Origin: a virus
Strand: one strand, 5' to 3'
Length of the DNA stretch: 27,023 bases
Virus record (IMG/VR): IMGVR_UViG_3300027779_000128
Location: 1-27,023 of that record
Part shown: piece by piece, positions 15,907 through 23,121 of the stretch
How the letters are laid out: every line of letters begins with the position of its first letter
How positions within the stretch are numbered: position 1 is the stretch's first letter
Notes under the pieces: generated by a model
Database searches by the model: none
What the model was told of the DNA's origin: nothing
What the model saw: only the letters and a program-made list of their open reading frames with translations
Made by a program: the position numbers and the translations under genes

Positions 15907-16434
15907 ATGGCAGTCCTCAATATAGACGACTTCAAAGCAAAGTTAAAAGGTGGTGGTGCAAGAGCAAACCTCTTCAAAGCGACCATAAACTTCCCCGCTT
16001 ATGCACAGGGAGATGTAGAAATTACATCCTTTATGTGTAAAGCGGCACAACTACCTGGTTCAATAATGGGAGTAATTGAAATTCCATTCAGAGGTAGACA
16101 ACTTAGAATCGCTGGTGACCGAACATTCGAAACATGGTCACCACTGATAATTAACGATACAGACTTCAAAGTCAGAGATTCAATGGAACGATGGATGAAC
16201 GGTATTAACGCACACAGTGCAAATACTGGTCTAGTCGCACCTGCGGATTATTCTGCTGACTTGATTGTAGAACAACTGGATCGTGATGAAGCAGTGTTGA
16301 AAAAATACACCTTCCGTGGTTGTTTTCCAACAAGCATAAGTGCGATAGATCTCGCTTATGAAGCAAACGATGCTATCGAGGAGTTCACAGTTGAATTCCA
16401 AGTACAGTATTGGGAATCTAACACTACTAGTTAA
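15907..16434 (+). CDS. 19: Tail tube protein gp19
   Basis: This is the tube subunit through which DNA passes. Family features are visible: FKAKLKGGGARANLFKATINFP at the N-terminus, the KAAQLPGS turn, the strand GRQLRIAGDRTFETWSPLIINDTDFKVRDSMERWMNGIN, and the C-terminal FRGCFPTSISAIDLAYEANDAIEEFTVEFQVQYW that forms the inner beta barrel. Length is 175 against 163 in T4. AGGAGAAT precedes ATG 15907. A strong GC-rich hairpin follows in the gap before the portal gene and may lower read-through or protect the abundant gp18-gp19 message. Confidence 0.96.
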   Translation: MAVLNIDDFKAKLKGGGARANLFKATINFPAYAQGDVEITSFMCKAAQLPGSIMGVIEIPFRGRQLRIAGDRTFETWSPLIINDTDFKVRDSMERWMNGINAHSANTGLVAPADYSADLIVEQLDRDEAVLKKYTFRGCFPTSISAIDLAYEANDAIEEFTVEFQVQYWESNTTS

Positions 16435-16454
16435 TGTATACATATAAGAAAAGA

Positions 16455-16476
16455 GTGGGGCATTAAGTTGCCCCAC
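16455..16476 (+). terminator. GC-rich hairpin between tube and portal genes (attenuator/processing site)
   Basis: GTGGGGC at 16455-16461 pairs perfectly with GCCCCAC at 16470-16476 around an eight-base loop; an A-T pair can extend the stem. No U-run follows (the next bases are CTAATC), so it is not a classic intrinsic terminator. The position, between genes needed in very different amounts, favours attenuation or mRNA 3' end protection. Confidence 0.5.
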
Positions 16477-16499
16477 CTAATCTAACTAAAGGTAAACAT

Positions 16500-18062
16500 A
16501 TGGCAGACAATACACTAAAACTATTTGGTTTCGAAATCAAACGGTCTAAAAAATCAGACGCGGATGCTAAGAAACTAAAATCTATTGTACCGCCAGTAGA
16601 TGAGGATGGTGCTGGTTACGTAACCGCATCTGGAACTCACTTTGCTCAATATGTAGATATCGACGGTGATAAGTCAAAAGATAATGCTGCACTGATACTA
16701 AAGTATCGTGGTATATCAATGCATCCCGAAGTGGACGCGGCTATCGAAGATATAATGAACGAAGCAATATCTGGTTCAGAAGAAGGGTTTCCTGTGGAAC
16801 TCGTTCTTGACGACGTTGATACTTCAAAGGGTATCAAAAACAAAATCACAGAAGAATTTAAAGATATTTTAAATATGTTAAGATTTGTCGATTTAGGACA
16901 CGACATATTTAGAAAATGGTATATCGATGGACGACTTGCATTTCACGTAGTGGTGGATGATAAACAGTTGGGCAAAGGTATAATGGATATTCGTCCCGTA
17001 GACTCTGCTAAGATCCGTAAGGTGAAAGAGGTTGTGTCTAAAAAAGACCCAGTCACGGGTGCGAAGATCATCGAAGAAACGAATGAACACTACATATATC
17101 AGGAAAAACCTGGGCAACAAGCAACAGGCATAAAACTAACAAAAGACAGTGTACTATACGTAACATCTGGATTGTTAGACGCAGACCAAAAGCGTGTCAT
17201 TTCGTTCCTTCATAAAGCATTAAAACCTGTAAACCAATTGCGAATGATGGAAGATTCATTAGTAATCTATCGACTTGCACGTGCCCCCGAACGTAGAATA
17301 TTCTACATTGATGTGGGTAACATGCAAAAAGGTAAGGCAGAAGAATACATGAAAGGTATCATGTCACGATACCGAAACAAGCTTGTATATGACGCCTCCA
17401 CTGGTGCGATCAAGGATGATCGTAAACATATGTCAATGCTCGAAGATTTCTGGTTACCAAGACGCGAAGGTGGTAGAGGTACAGAAATATCTACACTACC
17501 TGGCGGTGACAACCTTGGTCAGATCGACGACATCACATATTTCCAGAAAAGACTATATCGTTCACTGAACGTACCTATTGCTAGACTAGAACAGGAAGCA
17601 CAATTCTCTCTCGGTAGATCAACAGAGATCTCAAGAGATGAGTTGAAGTTCCAGAAGTTTATCGATAGGTTACGTAAACGTTTCTCTAAACTGTTTAGTG
17701 AACTACTCAAAAGACAACTTATCCTTAAAAACATCATTACCGAGGAAGATTGGGATGAATGGGCGAATGAGATACGTTATGACTTCGTAAGAGACAACAA
17801 CTTTGTTGAACTCAAAGAAGCAGAACTTATTCAAAATCGCATGGCAACTATGGACTTAGTACAAGGATACATAGGTGAGTACCTTTCAAAAGGTTGGGTT
17901 GCGAAGAATGTACTTCAACTCTCTGAAGAAGAGTGGAAAGACATGAAAGAAGAAATTGACCAAGAGAAAAAAGATGGGGAAATCCCTGATGAAGAAGAAA
18001 ACGGAGAAGTAGAAGATGAGCAAGAAGTTGATGTTGGAACAGGAGCAGACAGCGATGAGTGA
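16500..18062 (+). CDS. 20: Portal vertex protein gp20
   Basis: Portal ring subunit at the unique head vertex, docking site for gp17 and nucleus for prohead assembly. Diagnostic blocks include LKYRGISMHPEVDAAIEDIMNEAI near the N-terminus, LRFVDLGHDIFRKWYIDGRLAFH, NQLRMMEDSLVIYRLARAPERRIFYIDVGNMQKGKAEEYM, and the conserved LEDFWLPRREGGRGTEISTLPGG followed by YRSLNVPIARLEQ. Length 520 is essentially that of T4 gp20 (524). The last ~30 residues are strongly acidic (DEEENGEVEDEQEVDVGTGADSDE); that stretch also contains the ribosome site for the next gene, which overlaps by eight bases. Identification is secure. Confidence 0.97.
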   Translation: MADNTLKLFGFEIKRSKKSDADAKKLKSIVPPVDEDGAGYVTASGTHFAQYVDIDGDKSKDNAALILKYRGISMHPEVDAAIEDIMNEAISGSEEGFPVELVLDDVDTSKGIKNKITEEFKDILNMLRFVDLGHDIFRKWYIDGRLAFHVVVDDKQLGKGIMDIRPVDSAKIRKVKEVVSKKDPVTGAKIIEETNEHYIYQEKPGQQATGIKLTKDSVLYVTSGLLDADQKRVISFLHKALKPVNQLRMMEDSLVIYRLARAPERRIFYIDVGNMQKGKAEEYMKGIMSRYRNKLVYDASTGAIKDDRKHMSMLEDFWLPRREGGRGTEISTLPGGDNLGQIDDITYFQKRLYRSLNVPIARLEQEAQFSLGRSTEISRDELKFQKFIDRLRKRFSKLFSELLKRQLILKNIITEEDWDEWANEIRYDFVRDNNFVELKEAELIQNRMATMDLVQGYIGEYLSKGWVAKNVLQLSEEEWKDMKEEIDQEKKDGEIPDEEENGEVEDEQEVDVGTGADSDE

Positions 18063-18333
18063 AGATAACACCATAGAAAATATGATCGATTATGCAGCGA
18101 ATGCAGATTTTAACAAAGCAAATGCCGTGTTTAATGATATGATCGCACAAAAGATGGATGCGGCTATGGATCAAGAACGCATTGCCGTTGCTGGAAAAGT
18201 GTTCAATGATGTTGAACCAGAGGAATTAGAAGCAGAGGCAGAAGCAGATGAAATCGAAGCAACCGCAGAAACCGAAGAAGCCTCAGAGTCCGAAGAAACC
18301 GACGAAGCGGAAGTAGAAGGTCACCCAGTTTAA
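18055..18333 (+). CDS. 67: Prohead core protein gp67 homologue, 92 aa
   Basis: A small, extremely acidic protein directly after the portal, the position and character of T4 gp67, an inner-core protein consumed during head maturation. The N-terminal half is helical (NTIENMIDYAANADFNKANAVFNDMIAQKMD), matching the N-terminal region of gp67-like proteins. The C-terminal half is a Glu/Ala run (residues ~53-88). ATG 18055 is chosen because AGGAG lies nine bases upstream and the overlap with gp20 is only eight bases; an upstream in-frame ATG at 18016 would overlap gp20 by 47 bases without a better ribosome site. It is followed by a gap with a late promoter. Confidence 0.8.
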   Translation: MSEDNTIENMIDYAANADFNKANAVFNDMIAQKMDAAMDQERIAVAGKVFNDVEPEELEAEAEADEIEATAETEEASESEETDEAEVEGHPV

Positions 18334-18357
18334 ATTGAAAATAAAAGATTTAATTTG

Positions 18358-18365
18358 TATAAATA
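18358..18365 (+). promoter_or_regulatory. T4-type late promoter (TATAAATA) for head genes
   Basis: An exact TATAAATA lies in the 63-base AT-rich gap after gp67, 31 bases ahead of the ATG at 18397. It would drive the prohead cluster down to the terminator after gp23. Confidence 0.78.
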
Positions 18366-18396
18366 AACGTAACAATAATACAACAAGTGTGTCTAA

Positions 18397-18618
18397 ATGA
18401 GAACATTCAAACAATTACGCGAAGCAATGAAAAAAGGCATGCCGCCTGGTAAACACGTATATGATAAGAAGATCAAGGGCGTTGCGTTGATGATACATGA
18501 AATAAAGGGTAGAAAACCCTTCATAACCTATATTGACGGAGAAGAGTTAGATAGGTTCGATAAATTAAAAGTCGCCATAAAAGCAGGCGAAGAATTCATT
18601 AAAGCGGCAAAAGGATAA
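18397..18618 (+). CDS. Small basic head-cluster protein, 73 aa
   Basis: I cannot assign this with certainty. It begins MRTFKQLREAMKK, contains PPGKHVYDKKIKGVALMIHEIKG, and ends with a helix (KLKVAIKAGEEFIKAAKG). It is basic, with a compact alpha/beta pattern and no membrane segment. It takes the place of T4 gene 68 (prohead core) between gp67 and gp21, but it is half the length of T4 gp68 (141 residues) and I see no clear sequence match. It could be a core protein or an accessory head protein. The start is the only ATG consistent with the preceding late promoter. Confidence 0.7.
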   Translation: MRTFKQLREAMKKGMPPGKHVYDKKIKGVALMIHEIKGRKPFITYIDGEELDRFDKLKVAIKAGEEFIKAAKG

Positions 18619-18621
18619 AAG

Positions 18622-18906
18622 ATGGCAAATATAATTAGACCACTAGCGGCAGAGATCGCATCCCCAACTACAGCGGGTGCGGCAAGTAATGTAAATGGAG
18701 CACAAACAGTTCGTGCGGTAAACACTGCGGCTGCTGGTACACAATATTTGGTAACACTACAGTTAGCAGACAGTGACGCAACCGTAGTAGGATCATTTTC
18801 ATTAGCTGGAAATGATACAACATTTATCTCGAAGAAACCGACTGAAGAAGTATTTTCTGCAAACGCAGCAGTAAAACTTTCAAAAGTCAGTAACCCAAGA
18901 GGATAA
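18622..18906 (+). CDS. Small beta-rich head-cluster protein, 94 aa
   Basis: This is an unrecognised small protein of low-complexity Ala/Thr/Val composition. The first 50 residues (AAEIASPTTAGAASNV, QTVRAVNTAAAG) look extended. The second half has strands QYLVTLQLADSDATVVGSF and DTTFISKKPTEEVF. There are no Cys, no membrane segment and no catalytic motif. It begins three bases after the previous stop and ends three bases before gp21, so it belongs to the prohead operon. A capsid-associated or decoration role is plausible from position alone. Confidence 0.7.
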   Translation: MANIIRPLAAEIASPTTAGAASNVNGAQTVRAVNTAAAGTQYLVTLQLADSDATVVGSFSLAGNDTTFISKKPTEEVFSANAAVKLSKVSNPRG

Positions 18907-18909
18907 CGA

Positions 18910-19569
18910 ATGAAACTAATTACAGAATACACAGAATCCAATGTGGAATGCATTGTTGAGAAAAAAGAAAACGGTGAGAAAAATTATCGCATCGAAGGTG
19001 TATTTGCACAAGCAGACACAAAGAATAGAAATGGACGTATTTACCCACGCGAAGTTATGGAACAAGCAGTGGCAAAATACGTCGATGAACAGGTTTCCAA
19101 GGACAGGGCGGTCGGTGAGTTAAATCACCCAGAAGGGCCAACTGTTAACTTGGATAAAGTATCTCATAAGATTACAGAACTCAAAATAGAGGGAAGTAAT
19201 GTTATGGGTAGAGCATCAATATTAAATACTCCTAATGGTATGATTGTTAAAGGTCTACTAGACGGTGGTGTGCAATTAGGTGTCTCGACTCGTGGTATGG
19301 GTAGTCTTCAAAACCAAAATGGGGCAATGATCGTCAAAGACGATTTTATTCTTAATACGGTTGATATCGTACAAGACCCATCTGCACCGACAGCATTTGT
19401 TAATGGAATTATGGAAGGTGTAGACTGGATCTGGAATAACGGCATTTTGGAAAGAAAAGACATTGAAAAAATTGAGACTGAAATCAAGAAAGCATCGCGT
19501 GTTGATCTCTATGAGACACAAGTACGTGAATTCAAAAATTTCCTCTCGTTAATGAAAAAAGCAATATAG
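18910..19569 (+). CDS. 21: Prohead core serine protease gp21
   Basis: The maturation protease cleaves scaffold and capsid proteins inside the prohead. It is related to the herpesvirus-type assemblin fold. Family signatures: YRIEGVFAQADTKNRNGRIYP near the N-terminus, GELNHPEGPTVNLDKVSH with catalytic His73, and LGVSTRGMGSL with nucleophile Ser126, followed by DIVQDPSAP, a conserved segment. Length 219 matches T4 gp21 (212). It starts three bases after the preceding small gene and is followed closely by the scaffold gene it digests. A candidate cleavage site for it is seen in gp23. Confidence 0.95.
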   Translation: MKLITEYTESNVECIVEKKENGEKNYRIEGVFAQADTKNRNGRIYPREVMEQAVAKYVDEQVSKDRAVGELNHPEGPTVNLDKVSHKITELKIEGSNVMGRASILNTPNGMIVKGLLDGGVQLGVSTRGMGSLQNQNGAMIVKDDFILNTVDIVQDPSAPTAFVNGIMEGVDWIWNNGILERKDIEKIETEIKKASRVDLYETQVREFKNFLSLMKKAI

Positions 19570-19579
19570 GAGTCAAAAC

Positions 19580-20611
19580 ATGACTGATCAAGTAGAACAG
19601 GAAAGTGTTGACCTCGTTGAAAACGAGAGTGAAGTAAGCGAAGGTAAAGGACACAATCCTGAGACAGCACCAGCAGATGCGTTAGCATCAACTGATGCAG
19701 CGGCAAAGGTGGTTAAACAAGCACCCGAACCAAAAACTAAGGCTGGTATGATTTCCGCCATGACAACCAAAATGTTAGGCATGCCGAAAGGCGAAATGCA
19801 AAGCATGTACGCAGCGTATCATGGTCAAAAGGAATCAGTGGAAGCAGAAGAAGAAGCAATAGTGGAAGCAGACAATACTGCCGACATTAAAATCGATTTT
19901 TCTGACGACATGAAAGCATTAGTTGAATCTGAAGCAACCCTTTCTGATGAATTCAAAGAAAAAACAGCAGTGATCTTCGAAATGGCAGTAAAATCAAAAC
20001 TGTCCGAAGAAATCAGTCGTTTAGAAGAAAACTATAAATCAGAACTCAATGAAGAAATCAACTCAACTAAAGAAGAATTAGTTGAAAAAGTTGATGGATA
20101 TCTTAACTACGTAGTCGAAAACTGGATGGTAGAAAATAAAGTTGCAGTCGAGAACGGTCTTAGGACTGAAATCGCAGAAAACTTTATGGGCAAATTAAAG
20201 GATCTATTCGTAGAGTCTTATGTTGATGTGCCAGATAGTAAAGTAGACCTAGTTGACGATCTTAACGAACAAGTTGTAGAACTTGAAGATCAACTCAACA
20301 CAACAACTGGTAAAATGATTGCAATGACTGAAGAACTAGAACTGTTTCAACGCTACGAAGTAGTGCGTGAACATTCTAATGGTCTTGCCGAAACTGAAGT
20401 TGAAAAACTAGCTTCTCTTGTAGAGGATCTTGATTTTGAAGATACAGACTCTTTCTCATCGAAAGTGAAAATCATCAAAGAAAATCATTTCAAGAAAGCA
20501 ATCGTCGAAACCCAAGTGGAAGAAATTGAAGAAGGAGGCCCGTCAGTAGATGCTGAAGCGACTTCATCTATGGATCAATATCTAACTGCTTTGAAAAAAT
20601 CCATTAAGTAA
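19580..20611 (+). CDS. 22: Major prohead scaffold protein gp22
   Basis: Internal scaffold around which gp23 assembles and which gp21 later degrades. The identification rests on position between gp21 and gp23 and on composition: 343 residues, highly acidic, long helices and coiled coil, for example LSEEISRLEENYKSELNEEINSTKEELVEKVDGYLNYVVENWMVENKVAVENGLRTEIAENFM, which resembles gp22 central helices. A segment around residues 50-75 (AGMISAMTTKMLGMPKGEMQSMY) is also characteristic of marine T4-like scaffolds. It is longer than T4 gp22 (269). ATAGGAG precedes the ATG. The C-terminus SMDQYLTALKKSIK would contact the shell. Confidence 0.9.
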   Translation: MTDQVEQESVDLVENESEVSEGKGHNPETAPADALASTDAAAKVVKQAPEPKTKAGMISAMTTKMLGMPKGEMQSMYAAYHGQKESVEAEEEAIVEADNTADIKIDFSDDMKALVESEATLSDEFKEKTAVIFEMAVKSKLSEEISRLEENYKSELNEEINSTKEELVEKVDGYLNYVVENWMVENKVAVENGLRTEIAENFMGKLKDLFVESYVDVPDSKVDLVDDLNEQVVELEDQLNTTTGKMIAMTEELELFQRYEVVREHSNGLAETEVEKLASLVEDLDFEDTDSFSSKVKIIKENHFKKAIVETQVEEIEEGGPSVDAEATSSMDQYLTALKKSIK

Positions 20612-20625
20612 TAGGAGAATTAACA

Positions 20626-21993
20626 ATGGAAACTTATGACAAATTAGTCGAAAAATGGGCACCAGTTCTTAATGAAGAATCTGCTGGCGTCATTAAAGAC
20701 TCTCATAGAAAAGCAGTAACCGCTGTTATTCTTGAGAATCAAGAACGTGCGTTTCAAGACGAAGCAGCACAAGCAAACATGTTGACAGAGGCTGCACCAG
20801 GTAACGCAACTTCATCAGCAGCAAACTGGAACCCAGTTTTAATCTCACTAGTACGACGTGCGCTACCTAACATGATGGCATACGACGTTTGTGGTGTTCA
20901 GCCAATGACAGGCCCAACAGGTCTTATCTTTGCGATGAAATCACGTTACGGTTCTGGTGCAACTGGTTCTACTGAAGCGCTTTATAACGAAGCAAACACA
21001 ACTTGGGCTGGTGACTCTGGTACAGCAATGGCCGCAGACGGTTCTGGTCTTTCTGGTTTAACAGATGACTCTACTGCAACCTCTGGTGTTGCTGATTCAT
21101 ACAACCTTCAAGATAGTTCAATCGACAACGAAAGAGTTGGCCCAACACAAGCTGGTGGTATGTCAACTGCTAATGCCGAGGGTCTAGGATCTACAGGTCA
21201 AGGGCCATCTTCTTCTTTCAATGAAATGGGTTTCACCATTGAAAAAGCAACTGTGACTGCAAAATCACGTGCTTTGAAAGCAGAATATTCTCTTGAACTT
21301 GCTCAAGATCTTAAAGCAATCCACGGTTTGGATGCTGAAACAGAATTAGCAAACATCTTATCTACTGAGATTCTTGCTGAAATCAACAGAGAAGTTATTA
21401 GAACAATTAACGCACAAGCTAAAACTGGTGCCGCAACTAATAACACAGCAATCAACGGTATCTTTGACTTGTCAACAGATGCAGATGGTCGTTGGAGTGT
21501 TGAGCGTTTAAAAGGTCTAATCATGCAGATCGAAAGAGAAAGCAACCAAATCGCAAAAGACACAAGACGTGGTAAAGGTAACTTTATTATATGTTCTTCT
21601 GACGTTGCATCTGGTCTTGCGGCATCAGGAATGTTAGACTATGCACCTGCAATGTCTACATCTTTGAACGTTGATGATACTGGCAACACATTCGCTGGTA
21701 CTCTTAACGGACGAACAAAAGTTTACATCGACCCATATGCGTCAGTAGACTATTGTAACGTTGGTTATAAAGGTACTAACCCTTATGACGCTGGTGTATT
21801 CTACTGTCCATACGTACCATTAACTATGGTTCGTGCGGTTGGTGAAAATACATTCCAACCAAAAATCGGGTTCAAAACTCGTTATGGTATGGCTTCAAAC
21901 CCATTTGTTGGAACAACACCAAGTTCTGGTCTTGCAACAAGCAAAACTAACTCTTACTACCGTATCTTCCGAGTAGACAACATACTCGCATAA
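20626..21993 (+). CDS. 23: Major capsid protein gp23
   Basis: This HK97-fold shell protein is made as a precursor and trimmed by gp21. The N-terminal pro-region (METYDKLVEKWAPVLNE...) ends at a likely cleavage site, MLTE|AAPGN, after residue 55, fitting the L/I-x-E specificity of T4-type protease. Conserved blocks follow: NWNPVLISLVRRALPNMMAYDVCGVQPMTGPTGLIFAMKSRYG, MGFTIEKATVTAKSRALKAEYSLELAQDLKAIHGLDAETEL and, near the end, DAGVFYCPYVPLTMVRA and FKTRYGMASNPF. Length is 455 against 521 in T4. AGGAGAAT precedes the ATG. No gp24 vertex protein follows, as in many marine relatives. Three hairpins close the transcript. Confidence 0.98.
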   Translation: METYDKLVEKWAPVLNEESAGVIKDSHRKAVTAVILENQERAFQDEAAQANMLTEAAPGNATSSAANWNPVLISLVRRALPNMMAYDVCGVQPMTGPTGLIFAMKSRYGSGATGSTEALYNEANTTWAGDSGTAMAADGSGLSGLTDDSTATSGVADSYNLQDSSIDNERVGPTQAGGMSTANAEGLGSTGQGPSSSFNEMGFTIEKATVTAKSRALKAEYSLELAQDLKAIHGLDAETELANILSTEILAEINREVIRTINAQAKTGAATNNTAINGIFDLSTDADGRWSVERLKGLIMQIERESNQIAKDTRRGKGNFIICSSDVASGLAASGMLDYAPAMSTSLNVDDTGNTFAGTLNGRTKVYIDPYASVDYCNVGYKGTNPYDAGVFYCPYVPLTMVRAVGENTFQPKIGFKTRYGMASNPFVGTTPSSGLATSKTNSYYRIFRVDNILA

Positions 21994-22004
21994 GCATACA
22001 AAGA

Positions 22005-22041
22005 GGTGGATAAACCACCCATTATCATCACCTTCGGGTGA
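22005..22041 (+). other. Two adjacent short RNA hairpins after gp23
   Basis: GGTGG (22005-22009) pairs with CCACC (22015-22019). Then TCACC (22028-22032) pairs with GGTGA (22037-22041) around a TTCG tetraloop in a C(UUCG)G context, an exceptionally stable RNA loop. Neither is followed by a U-run, so they are read as 3' end stabilisers or processing signals rather than terminators. Confidence 0.6.
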
Positions 22042-22048
22042 CAACTTT

Positions 22049-22075
22049 AGAGGGGCAGAAATGCCCCTCTTTTTT
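22049..22075 (+). terminator. Strong intrinsic terminator after the capsid operon
   Basis: AGAGGGGCA (22049-22057) pairs perfectly over nine base pairs with TGCCCCTCT (22062-22070) around a GAAA tetraloop, immediately followed by a T-run. This is a textbook factor-independent terminator. It isolates the heavily transcribed head genes from the sigma-4 operon, which has its own promoter ~55 bases further on. Confidence 0.92.
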
Positions 22076-22128
22076 GTGTTAAAATAGTCACACTGTTCTT
22101 TTATTTTCAAAACAAATGCATTTAATGC

Positions 22129-22157
22129 TTGCATTGAGTCGATATATGGTCTATAGT
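22129..22157 (+). promoter_or_regulatory. sigma-70-type promoter for the sigma-4 operon
   Basis: TTGCAT (22129-22134) and TATAGT (22152-22157) are separated by 17 bases. A perfect palindrome, AAATGCATTT (22114-22123), lies just upstream, and its AATGCA half also forms a dyad with TGCATT (22130-22135) across the -35 box, suggesting an operator. AAAAGGA precedes ATG 22189. No late box is visible here. Confidence 0.68.
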
Positions 22158-22188
22158 AATAGTATATCAAGAGAGAAAAGGAATCACT

Positions 22189-22440
22189 ATGAGAAACTTT
22201 GGAATGGAAAAAACCATCATCGCAAAACAATTAGTCGCAATGATGGTTAAAAAACTAAAATTAATGGAACGTCAATTTCCTGTGCGTGACCTTTTGATTT
22301 GGGCAGAACGTGAATATGGTGGAATGACTCTTGAGGATATTGGGTGTAAACATTCTATTGGAAGGGAACGTGTTCGTCAGATACACATAAAAACTGGCGT
22401 GGTTGTAAATAAGTTTATAAAAGAAAGGGAGGCTGTATAA
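22189..22440 (+). CDS. Stand-alone sigma-70 region 4 protein (putative transcription regulator), 83 aa
   Basis: The central part is a clear sigma-70 region 4.2 helix-turn-helix, the part of housekeeping sigma that reads the -35 box: GGMTLEDIGCKHSIGRERVRQIH at residues ~44-66, where RERVRQI is the recognition-helix hallmark. Residues 1-40 are a basic helical segment with no visible sigma region 2 or 3. It therefore cannot melt promoters alone; it could bind the RNA polymerase beta flap, replace host region 4, or act as activator or anti-sigma. T4 gp33, which mimics region 4 on the beta flap, is a functional parallel, but gp33 lacks this canonical motif. It heads a three-gene operon with one-base overlaps and its own promoter. 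A plain HTH repressor is the alternative. Confidence 0.8.
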   Translation: MRNFGMEKTIIAKQLVAMMVKKLKLMERQFPVRDLLIWAEREYGGMTLEDIGCKHSIGRERVRQIHIKTGVVVNKFIKEREAV

Positions 22441-22700
22441 TGATACATCAACACGAAGACATCGAGAGATCAATCTTCAATAAGGGTTTAGAAGTATTGC
22501 ATATGCATGTTAAAGAATCAGCACTATGGTCATTTTTTGATTGGGAAGAAGGCTTTGGAATAGGATCTTCTGATATCAACGCATGTGTTCGCGAGATCTT
22601 AAAGTGTTATTTTAAGAGTGCAGACGATGCACCTGACCACGAGTTTAATATCGTGAGAAATATGGTTTCAGATGAATTAGTTTTAATGGAGAATATATAA
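22440..22700 (+). CDS. Hypothetical protein, 86 aa
   Basis: Not recognised. A small acidic, His-rich helical protein (IHQHEDIERSIFNKGLEVLHMHVKE) with a Trp/Phe-rich middle (ALWSFFDWEEGFGIGSSDINACV) and two Cys residues. There is no membrane segment. The start shares one base with the stop of the sigma-4 gene and its own stop shares one base with the next start, so it is translated as part of this small operon. Such proteins are commonly host-takeover factors in T4-like phages, but that is only inference. Confidence 0.7.
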   Translation: MIHQHEDIERSIFNKGLEVLHMHVKESALWSFFDWEEGFGIGSSDINACVREILKCYFKSADDAPDHEFNIVRNMVSDELVLMENI

Positions 22701-23017
22701 TGAATGCGAGACAAATGTTTGAATATGATGGATGGCAATTCAGTGAACCAGTTAATAATTTTATTGAGTATGTAAACTCGTTTTATGGTCGTGACGGAAT
22801 TTATCGTTTAATGAAAAACGGCAAGTGGGCAACTGTATCAGATATTACAGTTGCAATTGGAGCAACAACGTTTAACTTAGATGAAGGTACTTTTTGTGGA
22901 GACTCAATTGACCGTGAAGCAGTTCGTTGGACTTTAGAAGAAATGGGATTTGCAGAAGATAGTCAAACTGTAAGACATTACTCAGAGACTACTGGTGCGA
23001 CAACTTGTCACTCTTGA
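22700..23017 (+). CDS. Hypothetical protein, 105 aa
   Basis: Not recognised. The N-terminus is aromatic-rich (MFEYDGWQFSEPVNNFIEYVNSFYGRDGIY). A central segment, WATVSDITVAIGATTFNLDEGTF, looks like a beta/turn region, then a helix (DREAVRWTLEEMGF) follows. It ends in CHS. There are no catalytic motifs. The alternation suggests a compact alpha/beta fold. It is the last gene of the sigma-4 operon, and its TGA lies within the -35 box of the next promoter, the same arrangement as at base 887. Confidence 0.7.
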   Translation: MNARQMFEYDGWQFSEPVNNFIEYVNSFYGRDGIYRLMKNGKWATVSDITVAIGATTFNLDEGTFCGDSIDREAVRWTLEEMGFAEDSQTVRHYSETTGATTCHS

Positions 23018-23042
23018 CAAAGGGGTGTTTCGTACTTATATA
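23014..23042 (+). promoter_or_regulatory. sigma-70-type promoter ahead of gp3/uvsY
   Basis: TTGACA (23014-23019) and TATATA (23037-23042) are separated by 17 bases. The -35 box includes the stop codon of the preceding gene. With the late box at 23090 it forms an early-plus-late tandem, sensible because uvsY is a replication gene and gp3 a virion gene. Confidence 0.6.
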
Positions 23043-23089
23043 AATGTATGACTCACCTTTAATCATTTTCTGGTCGGGGCTGAATCCCT

Positions 23090-23097
23090 TATAAATA
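23090..23097 (+). promoter_or_regulatory. T4-type late promoter (TATAAATA) for gp3
   Basis: An exact TATAAATA box lies 24 bases ahead of ATG 23122. The ~50 bases between this and the upstream sigma-70 -10 box hold only a weak GGG/CCC stem (23077-23088). Confidence 0.78.
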
Positions 23098-23121
23098 GAT
23101 ATGTAAACAAAGGATAGATCT

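Noticed and set aside
23071-23090. GGGG...TGAATCCC resembling a tRNA T-arm
   Set aside because: No acceptor, D or anticodon stems can be built around it, and the adjacent late promoter explains the gap.
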